Below, piece by piece: positions 29,641-38,591 of a stretch of 51,620 bases of DNA (position 1 is its first letter; each line of letters begins with the position of its first letter). Below the pieces are notes generated by a model. That model ran no database searches and was not told the DNA's origin. It worked only from the letters and a program-made list of their open reading frames with translations. The position numbers and the translations under genes are program-made. Origin of the DNA: a virus; the IMG/VR virus record IMGVR_UViG_3300021373_001502, positions 1 through 51,620 of that record. One strand, given 5' to 3'.

Positions 29641-30488
29641 AAAAAGGTGTAGTAATATTTGCACACAATAACAGGCAGATAGATTACGCAAAAATGGCAC
29701 TTGCGTCAGGCGGTCTTGCTAAAAAACATCTAGGTGTTCCTGTTAGTTTAATTACAGATCAGTCAACAGTTGACTGGCTAAAAGAATCTAATCTTTGGGA
29801 TAAAGCACTACAAACTTTTGAACAGATTATTGATGTAGAACGTCCTGCAGATTTACAACAGCGTAAGTTTAAAGACGGCAAAGAAAGTGTTACTGCTCCA
29901 TTTAAAAATAGTAATAGGTCCAGTGTTTGGGATCTTACTCCTTATGATAGAACGTTAATGATAGATTGTGATTACTTTATTTTTTCAGATGCACTAAATG
30001 AATACTGGGAATGTGAAAGTGATATACTTATTAGTACAAAGTACAACGATGTGCAAGGAAATAGAATAGGATACCTTGACAAATACATAAGTGATACAGG
30101 TGTAAGACTGTTATGGGCGACAACAGTTATGTTTACAAAAAATGAAAATACAAAAGTATTTTTTGAACTAGTAAAACATATTAAAGACAATTATAAAAAG
30201 TTTGCAGACATTTTTAGATTTGATAACAGAATGTATAGAAATGATATTTCGTTTGGTATTGCAAGGCATATACTTTATGGTTTTGAAACTGATAATGATT
30301 ATGCAATGCCACCTGTGCTTTCAGTGCCGGATATGGATTTAGTTTATGATGTCAATGAAAACGGAATCCAATTGCTGACATCTAATGCAAATGATTATAC
30401 ACTATGTAATATTAAAGACAGAGATATTCATATAATGAATAAACAAGCAATAACAAGACACATTGATAAGTTTATGGAGTTAGTATGA
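29637..30488 (+). CDS. GT-A-type glycosyltransferase (cassette gene 1)
   Basis: A 283-aa putative nucleotide-sugar-dependent glycosyltransferase. The N-terminus (GVVIFAHNNRQIDYAKMALA) suits a Rossmann-like GT-A fold. Residues 104-116 read DRTLMIDCDYFIF, with Asp110-Cys-Asp112 as the DxD metal/nucleotide site, preceded by the usual strand of GT8-like enzymes. The start is GTG, sharing four bases with the upstream stop (GTGA). Its own stop overlaps the next ATG (ATGA). The acceptor and donor cannot be told from the sequence. Confidence 0.6.
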   Translation: MKKGVVIFAHNNRQIDYAKMALASGGLAKKHLGVPVSLITDQSTVDWLKESNLWDKALQTFEQIIDVERPADLQQRKFKDGKESVTAPFKNSNRSSVWDLTPYDRTLMIDCDYFIFSDALNEYWECESDILISTKYNDVQGNRIGYLDKYISDTGVRLLWATTVMFTKNENTKVFFELVKHIKDNYKKFADIFRFDNRMYRNDISFGIARHILYGFETDNDYAMPPVLSVPDMDLVYDVNENGIQLLTSNANDYTLCNIKDRDIHIMNKQAITRHIDKFMELV

Positions 30489-31330
30489 TAGACTTTGGAT
30501 ATCTAATTATTGTAAATGAAGGTGCAGACACAAACTACACACGTCTTGCATATGCACTTGCACTAAGCATAAAAAATACACAAAAAGAAGGTTATGATAA
30601 AGTTGCTTTAGTCATTGACGATAAACAACATATAGAAAACTTTACATCAACTTGGGTATTCGATCACGTAATTGAATATCAAGGTCCAGAAGGTTGGGAT
30701 AGTAGATCCTATATGGATCAGGTTACACCATTTGAACATACTGTATGCTTGGACGCAGATATGTTATTCTTTAGGGACTACAGCCATTGGGCAGAATATT
30801 TTATTGCAAACAGTGAATTATATGTAGCAAACAAAGCATATACTTACAGAGGCGAACTTGTTGTAAGCGATCATTATAGAAAATGTTTTACAATGAATAA
30901 TTTACCTAACCTATATAGTTTTTACACATTCTTTAAAAAGGATAGTGTATTAGCAAAAGAGTTTTTTGATTTACAACGTGCTATTATTAAAAATCCTGAA
31001 AGATATAGTAATGAATTTTTAATTTCGCACAAACCTAAAGTTGTAGGAACAGATGAAGCATTTGCTCTTGCAGCAAACATTTTAGATATTGCGGACGACA
31101 TTGCATATCCTTTAGAGTTTCCCCGTGTTGTTCATATGAAAGGTATGATACAGAATTGGCCTTATCCTGCAGATACAGTTAGTGATCACGTAGGTTTTTA
31201 CTTTGATAGAAATGCTAAAGTAAAGATAGGTAACTTTCAACAAACAGATATTTTACACTATGTTGAAAAAGATAAAATAACACTAGAAACAATTAACATA
31301 TTGGAGGAAATAGCGTGGAAGAAAAGATAA
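30485..31330 (+). CDS. GT-A-type glycosyltransferase (cassette gene 2)
   Basis: A 281-aa protein distantly similar in layout to the preceding one. It starts FGYLIIVNEGADTNYTRLAY and has HTVCLDADMLFFRDY at 85-99, with Asp90-Ala-Asp92 as the DxD site. The later part (TDEAFALAANIL and VVHMKGMIQNWP) fits the acceptor half of GT8-like enzymes, where a conserved His near the C-terminus helps metal binding. GGAG sits upstream of the ATG. Its end overlaps the next GTG start by 16 bases. Confidence 0.6.
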   Translation: MIDFGYLIIVNEGADTNYTRLAYALALSIKNTQKEGYDKVALVIDDKQHIENFTSTWVFDHVIEYQGPEGWDSRSYMDQVTPFEHTVCLDADMLFFRDYSHWAEYFIANSELYVANKAYTYRGELVVSDHYRKCFTMNNLPNLYSFYTFFKKDSVLAKEFFDLQRAIIKNPERYSNEFLISHKPKVVGTDEAFALAANILDIADDIAYPLEFPRVVHMKGMIQNWPYPADTVSDHVGFYFDRNAKVKIGNFQQTDILHYVEKDKITLETINILEEIAWKKR

Positions 31331-31959
31331 GAGATATTCCAGACCTTCCAGACTTTGACGAATGGATTGCAAATTATAAACCGCCTGTAGTAAACTATCT
31401 AGCAGCATTTGATCAGGAAACAGGAAAAGTATTATGTGTAGGTCCTGATTATTCAATTGACAAAGAGCGTTTCAAGAAAACTATTAGCATTGATTCAGAT
31501 ACTGCATTGGCTATCATTGAAGGCGAAATCAAAATGAATAAATGTTTCGTAGATGTTCAGTCAGGTAGTTTAGAAATTACAGAAGTACAAAATTTATTTA
31601 AAATAGATGATGTACTACATAGAATTGTTAATATTAAATGGGCTGAAATAGATGAACCTGATGTGATTGTATCACGAAAGGGAGATACATTTACAGTTCA
31701 ACTATCTGAAAAATATGGCGGAACATATAAACTAAACAGCGACACGCCAATAGCAACAAGAAAAATATTCTGGGACGGAGAAACAATTTTAAATTTTGAT
31801 ATATGCGATTACAATGATCCTCATACAAGTTATTATACAGCAAGTGTAAGACTAGAAGATCTAGTAGGAAAAAGTTTTAATTTTACTTGTGATAGTCCAG
31901 ATGACGCCAGTGTGTTTACACGCAGGTTATTTAAAAATTATGTATTTGAGGAACTATGA
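31315..31959 (+). CDS. Unrecognised protein in the glycan cassette
   Basis: A 214-aa protein that I do not recognise. It starts with GTG, supported by the strong TTGGAGGAAA site upstream. The N-terminus is acidic (RDIPDLPDFDEWIANYKPP). The next part (NYLAAFDQETGKVLCVGPDY) reads like a short beta-hairpin, and the second half is beta-rich. It is 16 bases overlapped with the preceding glycosyltransferase and four with the next, so it is likely a partner of the cassette rather than a stray gene. No catalytic motif is evident. Confidence 0.55.
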   Translation: MEEKIRDIPDLPDFDEWIANYKPPVVNYLAAFDQETGKVLCVGPDYSIDKERFKKTISIDSDTALAIIEGEIKMNKCFVDVQSGSLEITEVQNLFKIDDVLHRIVNIKWAEIDEPDVIVSRKGDTFTVQLSEKYGGTYKLNSDTPIATRKIFWDGETILNFDICDYNDPHTSYYTASVRLEDLVGKSFNFTCDSPDDASVFTRRLFKNYVFEEL

Positions 31960-32861
31960 CAAAAGTAGTAGAGTTTGATGTATTCTTTTTAAGTTATGAT
32001 GAGCCGAATGCTGATCTACACTATGCTGACCTGTGTAACAAAGTTCCGTGGGCACAGCGCATACACGGAGTTAAAGGATCAGACCACGCACACAAAGCAG
32101 CAGCAGAAGCCTCTGAAACAGATTGGGTGCTAACTGTAGATGCAGATAATATTGTTGATCCTAAGTTTTTCGATTTAGACTTAGATATGACAGATGAAAA
32201 AATACGTGCATACAGTTGGTGCGGCAGAAACAATGTTAACGGATTGCGTTATGGCAACGGCGGCTTAAAGTTATGGCACCGTCAGCATATTCTTGATATG
32301 AAAACACACGAAAACGCAGACAGTGAAAGAGCGCAAGTTGACTTTTGTTGGGAAGAAGGTTATAGGAACTTTCCAGTTACTTTTAGTGATACAATTATAA
32401 ATGAGACACCTTTTATGGCTTGGCGTGCCGGCTTCCGTGAAGGTGTGAAGATGACATTAGATGGCGGCTTACAAGTTCCGCCTATGGAGATCGAAGAGCG
32501 TATATGGTGGCATAACTTACATAGGTTAAGAATATGGAGTACAGTTGGTACACACATTGAAAATGGTTTGTGGGCAATCTACGGTGCAAGACTAGGAACG
32601 TATCTAACAAATTGTACTGATTGGGATCATATACAAGTAAGAGATTTTGAATTGCTACGTGAATTGTACAACGAGCAATGTAAGCAATATGAGGACGGAT
32701 TTGGATTAGAACAAGAAACAAAAAGACTAGGCACAGAGATAAGACATAACTTAGGACTAGAATGGCCTGATCTTGATCCACAACAAAGTAGATATGTAAT
32801 GGCACTTTATGAGGAAACTATTAGGTTAGGTACAACTTATTATAGTAAAAAGTATGTATGA
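31956..32861 (+). CDS. GT-A-type glycosyltransferase-like protein (cassette gene 4)
   Basis: A 301-aa protein starting VEFDVFFLSYDEPNADLHYA. Residues 56-65 (DWVLTVDADN) hold a DxD site (Asp62-Ala-Asp64). Downstream come SWCGRNNVNGLRYGNGGLKL and then WRAGFREGVKM, and IYGARLGTY. The next gene contains the same series of motifs (YDVAFISYHEPNAEV, IVDADAEI, VWRGRNPITDLEYGYGGVKL, WKSAFRECCKL, IQGARAGRKYG), so the two are paralogues. It is linked to its neighbours by ATGA and eight-base overlaps. The nucleotide-sugar type is unknown. Confidence 0.6.
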   Translation: MTKVVEFDVFFLSYDEPNADLHYADLCNKVPWAQRIHGVKGSDHAHKAAAEASETDWVLTVDADNIVDPKFFDLDLDMTDEKIRAYSWCGRNNVNGLRYGNGGLKLWHRQHILDMKTHENADSERAQVDFCWEEGYRNFPVTFSDTIINETPFMAWRAGFREGVKMTLDGGLQVPPMEIEERIWWHNLHRLRIWSTVGTHIENGLWAIYGARLGTYLTNCTDWDHIQVRDFELLRELYNEQCKQYEDGFGLEQETKRLGTEIRHNLGLEWPDLDPQQSRYVMALYEETIRLGTTYYSKKYV

Positions 32862-33909
32862 TATTTTTTTTATTAGCAATGGAGAGTGTAATAGCAATGC
32901 TTGGACACAGTTCAAGCAAAAGTTTCCTAACGCACAAAAAATAGATAATTGTAAAACTTTCGAACAAGTATCTCAACGAAGTTTAACAAAACACTTCTGG
33001 GTAGTATGGGATAATTTACTACTACAACAAGATTTTAATTTAGATTACCGTGTTCCTGAATGGGATGCAGATTATGTACACGTATTCCGCAATGGAAAAT
33101 ACTATGACGGTGTATGTATTTTTCCTAAGAAAGCACGTATTCTACAACGTGAATGGGATTATAGATTCTTTACTAACAAAAAAGAAATAGATATACAAGC
33201 AAGTAAGCCTATACAGTATGATGTTGCATTTATTTCATATCACGAACCTAATGCAGAAGTAAATTACAACAAGTTATTAAAGAAAGCACCTAATGCTGTA
33301 TGGATAAAAGACGTAACAGGCATACATCAAGCACATATAGAAGCAGCAAAACAATGTAATACTGAACTATTTTACATTGTTGACGCTGATGCAGAGATTT
33401 TAGACGAATTTAATTTTAATATGCAAATACCTTACTATGATTTCAATGCTAGGAAAAGCGTATATGTATGGAGAGGTAGAAATCCCATTACAGATTTAGA
33501 ATACGGGTATGGCGGTGTTAAGTTATTTCCGCGACAAACTACAATTGATATGGATGTAAACAGTCCGGATATGACTACTAGCCTTTCTGACAGTTTTAAA
33601 GCAATGCAAGAAGTAAGTAACATTACAGCATTCAATACAGACGGATTTAGTACTTGGAAAAGTGCGTTTAGAGAGTGTTGTAAATTAGCAAGTAGAACTA
33701 TTAAAGGTCAAAAAGATGATGAAACAGATGAAAGACTTAGTAAATGGTGTAGTGATTATGGCAGAGACAGACCGTTTGGGGACTATGCTATTCAAGGCGC
33801 CAGAGCCGGTAGGAAATATGGTGTTAGCAATAGTGCTGAGCCTGATGCATTACGCAAGATAAACGATTTTAAATGGCTACGGGAGCAGTTTGATGCACGA
33901 CAAGGATAG
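32854..33909 (+). CDS. Two-part glycosyltransferase-like protein, paralogue of the previous gene
   Basis: A 351-aa protein. Residues from about 122 to the end repeat the motif series of the preceding gene, including the DxD site Asp177-Ala-Asp179. The first 110 residues (YDIFFISNGECNSNAWTQFK, then FWVVWDNLLLQQDFNLDYRV) look like a second, degenerate copy of the N-terminal half of the same fold: similar hydrophobic strands and an LTKHFWVVWDN in place of a DxD. It is thus probably an internal duplication with one active domain. The gene starts inside the previous one (eight-base overlap) and overlaps the next by 17 bases. Confidence 0.6.
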   Translation: MYDIFFISNGECNSNAWTQFKQKFPNAQKIDNCKTFEQVSQRSLTKHFWVVWDNLLLQQDFNLDYRVPEWDADYVHVFRNGKYYDGVCIFPKKARILQREWDYRFFTNKKEIDIQASKPIQYDVAFISYHEPNAEVNYNKLLKKAPNAVWIKDVTGIHQAHIEAAKQCNTELFYIVDADAEILDEFNFNMQIPYYDFNARKSVYVWRGRNPITDLEYGYGGVKLFPRQTTIDMDVNSPDMTTSLSDSFKAMQEVSNITAFNTDGFSTWKSAFRECCKLASRTIKGQKDDETDERLSKWCSDYGRDRPFGDYAIQGARAGRKYGVSNSAEPDALRKINDFKWLREQFDARQG

Positions 33910-35260
33910 AATAGAGAAATTTATTCCTATTATGGACGAAATCTCTCCTACATTCTGTATGGCTAAGTGGCATCATACTACTATCTATTTGCAAACAGGA
34001 GAGACTCATAGTTGTTACCATCCTGCACCGCATAAGATTCCGTTAGAAGGACTTAAAGAGAATCCAAGCCAACTACATAATACTCCGCAAAAGAAACAAG
34101 AACGCCAGCAAATGATAAATGGTGAAAAGCCTAGCGGATGTCAGTATTGTTGGAACATTGAATGTATGGGTAAGGATTACATTTCAGATAGAAAAGAACG
34201 TAATGCAAGTATACACACAGAAGAAAGATTTGCTGCTATTAAAAAAGATCCTATGGCAGATGTAAATCCACAGTATGTAGAAATAAGTTTTGGTAATGAA
34301 TGCAATTTTAAGTGTGGTTATTGTCATCCTAAACACAGTAGCACATATCATAAAGAAATAAGAGATCACGGACCTTACACTATGGTTAAGAACCATCGCA
34401 ATGATATTGATTGGTTTAAAATTCATAAAGAAGAAGATAATCCTTATGTAAAAGCATTTTGGGAATGGTGGCCTGAACTGCGTAAGACACTTACTATTTT
34501 ACGTATCACAGGCGGCGAACCATTATTACAGCAAAGCACTTGGCGTATGTTTGAAGAACTAGAAAAGAATCCTATGCCTAATTTAGAATTAAACATTAAT
34601 AGTAACTTTGGTGTTAAAAGTATATTGATAGAACGTTTTGCAGACAAAGTAAACAGCCTTATAGCAAAAGGTTGCATAAAAGATTTCAAAGTTTTCACAA
34701 GTATGGATACTTGGGGAGAACAAGCAGAATATATTCGTACAGGATTAGATTTAGAGTTATGGGAAAAGAATTTTGATATCTATATGACTAAAACAAATCA
34801 CCCATTAACATTTATGGTTACATTTAATATTTTAACTGTTACAAATTTTGATAAGTTCTTAAGAAAAGTATTAGAATGGCGTAAGAAATATAACACAGAC
34901 GATCAAACAAAATGGCAACGTATTAGATTTGATACGCCTTATTTAAAAGAACCTTTACAGTATGATATGAATATACTTCCTAAAGAAGAATTTATGCCCT
35001 ATATGAAACGACACTTACAGTTTATTGCAGACCAAGTGGACGATGCAGATAGATATAAATTTAGTATTATGGAATATGAAAAGTTTAGACGTGTAGTTGA
35101 CTATATGTCTAGCACAGAATATACTGCACAAAAAATTACAGAAGGTCGCAGAGATTTTGCTGCTTGGTTTAGAGAATATGATAGAAGACGAAATGTAGAC
35201 TTCAGAAAAACTTTTCCAGACCTTATAGATTTTTATGAGGACTGTTGTGGCTTGGTATGA
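33893..35260 (+). CDS. Radical SAM protein with N-terminal cysteine (twitch-like) cluster (cassette)
   Basis: A 455-aa protein. The radical SAM [4Fe-4S] motif CxxxCxxC is at Cys137, Cys141 and Cys144 (NECNFKCGYC), followed by a RITGGEPLL motif. Before it lie Cys22, Cys41, Cys83, Cys86 and Cys91 (GCQYCWNIEC), which look like an auxiliary cluster site of the SPASM/twitch type placed at the N-terminus. The start ATG at 33893 has GGGAG upstream; an adjacent TTG would only add one residue. The gene is sandwiched between a glycosyltransferase and an SGNH-like gene, with overlaps on both sides. Radical SAM enzymes with auxiliary clusters commonly modify peptides or carry out radical sugar chemistry; the reaction here is unknown. 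Confidence 0.75.
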   Translation: MHDKDRIEKFIPIMDEISPTFCMAKWHHTTIYLQTGETHSCYHPAPHKIPLEGLKENPSQLHNTPQKKQERQQMINGEKPSGCQYCWNIECMGKDYISDRKERNASIHTEERFAAIKKDPMADVNPQYVEISFGNECNFKCGYCHPKHSSTYHKEIRDHGPYTMVKNHRNDIDWFKIHKEEDNPYVKAFWEWWPELRKTLTILRITGGEPLLQQSTWRMFEELEKNPMPNLELNINSNFGVKSILIERFADKVNSLIAKGCIKDFKVFTSMDTWGEQAEYIRTGLDLELWEKNFDIYMTKTNHPLTFMVTFNILTVTNFDKFLRKVLEWRKKYNTDDQTKWQRIRFDTPYLKEPLQYDMNILPKEEFMPYMKRHLQFIADQVDDADRYKFSIMEYEKFRRVVDYMSSTEYTAQKITEGRRDFAAWFREYDRRRNVDFRKTFPDLIDFYEDCCGLV

Positions 35261-36179
35261 TTCGGAACTAAAGGCAGATGAAGCACACGGGTTGATGCAC
35301 AGCATTAACAAAGTGTTAATCCGTGACGACTGTTATAGGCCTAAGCACATTAAAGTTCCGGCACAATATGCTGAGTTATGGGCTAAAAGAAATAAAAAGA
35401 ATTTACTTTTAAATATAGGCGAAAGTTGGACTTACGGAGAAGGACTACAAGATATTGCAACAGCAATAGGCCAGTTTGATTTAGGAAGTATGTTAAGACA
35501 TAGTTTTGGTGCAAGACTTGCAAATATGTTGGACACAGACTTTTATCAATATGCTGTTCCGGGTAACAGTAATTTAGCAATGTCGCATACACTAAAACGT
35601 ATCCTTAAAGAACTTGATACAAGTAAGTATGAAAAAATTTATCTGTGCTTTCAAGTTACAGAACCTAGCAGAGAAATGCAACAATTAAATGAACTTGTAC
35701 AATGGAATCACCCACTAAAAAATTTATATGATAAAAAATATCTTGCTGAAAAAAAGTTAGATTTACAACAATGGTTAGAAAAATATGACTCTTATTTGTA
35801 CAGTTACATTGATGACATCGTAAGCAATTACACTAACGTAAACACTGTAGTATGGAAAAACTTCTGTTGTACTAACACAACAAGCCAATATAATTTTAAA
35901 ATAATCGATGAGAGTTGGATACAGTTTAGTGCTAAAACAAATGGATACAAAATTAATATGCCAAGTTTTTATAATGCAGGTTGGCTTGATGATTTAATGA
36001 GGGATTACAAAGAAATTAGTTTTAAACACAAGTACATTGGAAAGCAATTAAAAGTTATAGAACAGTCTAACAAATACTTAGGAAGTTGTCCAGATCATAG
36101 ACCTCATCCTAGAGAAGTACAGCACAGTCTATGGGCAACAAACATATATCACAAATCAGGATGGGCTAATGAACAATAA
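35247..36179 (+). CDS. SGNH/GDSL hydrolase-like protein 1
   Basis: A protein of about 310 aa with SGNH-fold hallmarks: NIGESWTYGEGL in the place of block I (catalytic Ser in GES), AVPGNSNLAMSH as block II, and near the C-terminus PDHRPHPREVQHS, which could supply the Asp/His of block V. SGNH enzymes are esterases or acyl-transfer enzymes, often acting on acetylated glycans. The frame opens with ATG at 35235, but GAGGA followed at the usual distance by GTG at 35247 is the better start; the choice is uncertain. It overlaps the radical SAM genes on both sides. Confidence 0.6.
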   Translation: MAWYDSELKADEAHGLMHSINKVLIRDDCYRPKHIKVPAQYAELWAKRNKKNLLLNIGESWTYGEGLQDIATAIGQFDLGSMLRHSFGARLANMLDTDFYQYAVPGNSNLAMSHTLKRILKELDTSKYEKIYLCFQVTEPSREMQQLNELVQWNHPLKNLYDKKYLAEKKLDLQQWLEKYDSYLYSYIDDIVSNYTNVNTVVWKNFCCTNTTSQYNFKIIDESWIQFSAKTNGYKINMPSFYNAGWLDDLMRDYKEISFKHKYIGKQLKVIEQSNKYLGSCPDHRPHPREVQHSLWATNIYHKSGWANEQ

Positions 36180-37356
36180 AACATTTTGCATTTATCCTTG
36201 GATCCATATGTATGTCAATCCAGACGGAAGTGTTTTACCTTGTTGCGTAGGTGAGTACGATAAGCATCTTGGTAATGTAAGAGAAAATACAATTCAAGAA
36301 ATATGGAATAATGACAAGTACAAAACCCTAAGACGTAATATGCTAGAGGGTAAAAAATGTGTAGAATGTAAGGCTTGTTATCAACAAGAAGATAGTGGCA
36401 ACGAAAGTACACGTATAAGCAAAAACAAAGAGTTTGCACATTTAATGCCATTAGTGCAAAATACATTACAAGACGGAACATATCCTGAAATGACATTGCG
36501 TCATTTTGATGTAAGATGGAGTAATATTTGTAATTTTAAATGTAGAAGTTGTTCTAGCACATATTCTAGCACGTGGGCTCAAGAAGACAGTCGTAATGGT
36601 AAACATAAAGAAATATTCATTATGGCGGATGGAGATGATAACAGTCGATTATACGAACAGTTTCAACCTTACTTTAAAGACATAGAAAGTTTTTATTTTG
36701 CAGGCGGCGAGCCTTTAATGACAGATAAACATTATGCTATACTAGAGCATTTGATCGAAACTAAAAATACAGATGTAAAAATAAGTTACAATACAAATAT
36801 TAGTAACCTACATTACAAAAATAAAAGTGTTATTGAATTATGGAAAAACTTTCCTAACATACAAGTATTTGCTAGTTTAGATCATTACGGAGATAGAGCA
36901 GAATACATTAGAGAAGGAACTAATTGGAGCAAAATAGAAAAGAATATTAGATTAATTAAGCAAGAAACACCGCACGTAAGACTTAATTTTAGTGCAGTGA
37001 TAAGTGCATTTAATGTTTTTACAGTTACAGACTTTTTAGATTATGTATTAGCAGAAGGATTATTTGAAACAAATGTATATCCAACATTTTATAACATTGT
37101 TCACCCAGAGTACTACAGTGCAAGTATTTTAAATGATATGCTAAAATGGAGTGTAATTAATAAAATTAAAGCAAAGGCACACAAATACAATGCACACGTA
37201 CAAGGACTTTTGAGAGATGTAGTAAGACATTTAGAAAACAGTGAATATGATGAAAACTTAAAGGAACAATTTATAGTACATACAGATTACTATGATAAAA
37301 TAAGAAATAGAAACTTTTTAAAAACGTTTCCTGAACTAAAGGAAATAATGGAATGA
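36169..37356 (+). CDS. Radical SAM protein with N-terminal twitch/SPASM-like domain 2
   Basis: A 395-aa protein. The N-terminus (CIYPWIHMYVNPDGSVLPCC, residues 7-26; then GNV...EIWN, RRNML and Cys64, Cys67, Cys70) is a textbook SPASM/twitch-like iron-sulfur module, but it sits before the radical SAM core. The core motif is Cys121, Cys125 and Cys128 (NICNFKCRSC), followed by FAGGEPLM. In most SPASM enzymes the extra cluster domain is C-terminal, so this is a permuted layout, which also occurs in the first radical SAM gene of this cassette. Translationally linked by overlap to the SGNH-like gene before it and by ATGA to the following one. Confidence 0.8.
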   Translation: MNNKTFCIYPWIHMYVNPDGSVLPCCVGEYDKHLGNVRENTIQEIWNNDKYKTLRRNMLEGKKCVECKACYQQEDSGNESTRISKNKEFAHLMPLVQNTLQDGTYPEMTLRHFDVRWSNICNFKCRSCSSTYSSTWAQEDSRNGKHKEIFIMADGDDNSRLYEQFQPYFKDIESFYFAGGEPLMTDKHYAILEHLIETKNTDVKISYNTNISNLHYKNKSVIELWKNFPNIQVFASLDHYGDRAEYIREGTNWSKIEKNIRLIKQETPHVRLNFSAVISAFNVFTVTDFLDYVLAEGLFETNVYPTFYNIVHPEYYSASILNDMLKWSVINKIKAKAHKYNAHVQGLLRDVVRHLENSEYDENLKEQFIVHTDYYDKIRNRNFLKTFPELKEIME

Positions 37357-38591
37357 AAATATACTTCGATAATCTAGAACTAGATAAATCTAACCTAAGC
37401 CAGTTTGAAACAAAAGATAATAACACCTGGTGGTTAACAAGTCCAGGTAGTATTTTGAAAAGAGAACTGAAGAATATGAATGTTGAATATCATAAACTTT
37501 CAGACTGGAACGAATGTGGTCTATACTTTATAGATGTAAATGGCGATCCTAATTGGTGGTCAGGACAAAATAACGGAACAGGACCTAAGCACATATTACA
37601 AATGGTTCCTAGAGATATTTTAGAGTTAGTAAAAGCAAAGAAACTTAGACTTGTTATACTTGCAGACAAAGAAGGCGGCCCTATGAAAACTAATCATTTT
37701 GACGCTTTCAGAGCAACTACTGACATTATGCGTGAACGCAAGTATCCTAAAAACAGTGTGTTAATTTTACAAGGCAATACTAAAATCCAAGATCAATATG
37801 CACAGTGGAGAGATCAGTTTTTAGAAGATAAATGGTTTGATGTACAATATAGCAATCACTTCGGTAAGATATTCTTTGATGACAAGATGCCTACAGTTCC
37901 TTGCTTATACAGTGCTATGCAAAATGCGGATAGCAAAGACTTTAACAGTTTGAATAGAGTATACAGACCACACAGAGGTGCGCATTTACATTATCTTGCA
38001 AAAAATAATTTATTAGAAAAAGGTATGGTAAGTTGTAATCAAGTTAAACAAAGTGATATACTAGGTTCAAGACTTGCCGGTGTAAACATTAACGAGTTTG
38101 ATCAAGTTATGCAAGAGCATTATCCTTTGTACTTAGATGGTAATTGGGAAAGCACTAATGCTGCTTGGAACTACAATAAAGATTTATATCAAAACACATT
38201 ACTAACAGTAATTACAGAAACTATTTTTATTGATAACACAAGTTTTGTTACAGAAAAAATATTTAAACCTATTGCTTTAGGCCATCCTTTTATACTAATT
38301 GCAGGTAGCGGCACAATAAAAGGTTTAGAAGAATTAGGATTTAAATGTGACTTCTTAGGATTCGGCACAGAATACGATAGTATTGAAGATCCTAAAACAC
38401 GTTTAGAAGAAGTACACAATATACTAGAAAATTGGATAGCACTTGATCGAGATGAAAAATTAAAAAGAATAGGTGCAAGTTTTCCTAACATAATGCACAA
38501 CTGGGAACATATTCGTAAATCAAGTTTTTATCACGATGCATTACATAGTGCAATAGCAAAAGGCAAGGAGTATTTTAATGAAGCAATTTAG
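37353..38591 (+). CDS. GT10/fucosyltransferase-like C-terminal motif protein 1
   Basis: A 412-aa protein. The C-terminal third has TVITETIFIDNTSFVTEKIF, followed by LGHPFIL (residues 287 onward; FVTEK at 298-302). That resembles the nucleotide-binding signature of GT10 fucosyltransferases (Y/F-V-T-E-K-I ... P). The N-terminal two thirds are not recognisable. The gene at 39360 has the same signature, so the two form a family. Starts with ATG sharing four bases with the preceding stop. Confidence 0.55.
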   Translation: MKIYFDNLELDKSNLSQFETKDNNTWWLTSPGSILKRELKNMNVEYHKLSDWNECGLYFIDVNGDPNWWSGQNNGTGPKHILQMVPRDILELVKAKKLRLVILADKEGGPMKTNHFDAFRATTDIMRERKYPKNSVLILQGNTKIQDQYAQWRDQFLEDKWFDVQYSNHFGKIFFDDKMPTVPCLYSAMQNADSKDFNSLNRVYRPHRGAHLHYLAKNNLLEKGMVSCNQVKQSDILGSRLAGVNINEFDQVMQEHYPLYLDGNWESTNAAWNYNKDLYQNTLLTVITETIFIDNTSFVTEKIFKPIALGHPFILIAGSGTIKGLEELGFKCDFLGFGTEYDSIEDPKTRLEEVHNILENWIALDRDEKLKRIGASFPNIMHNWEHIRKSSFYHDALHSAIAKGKEYFNEAI

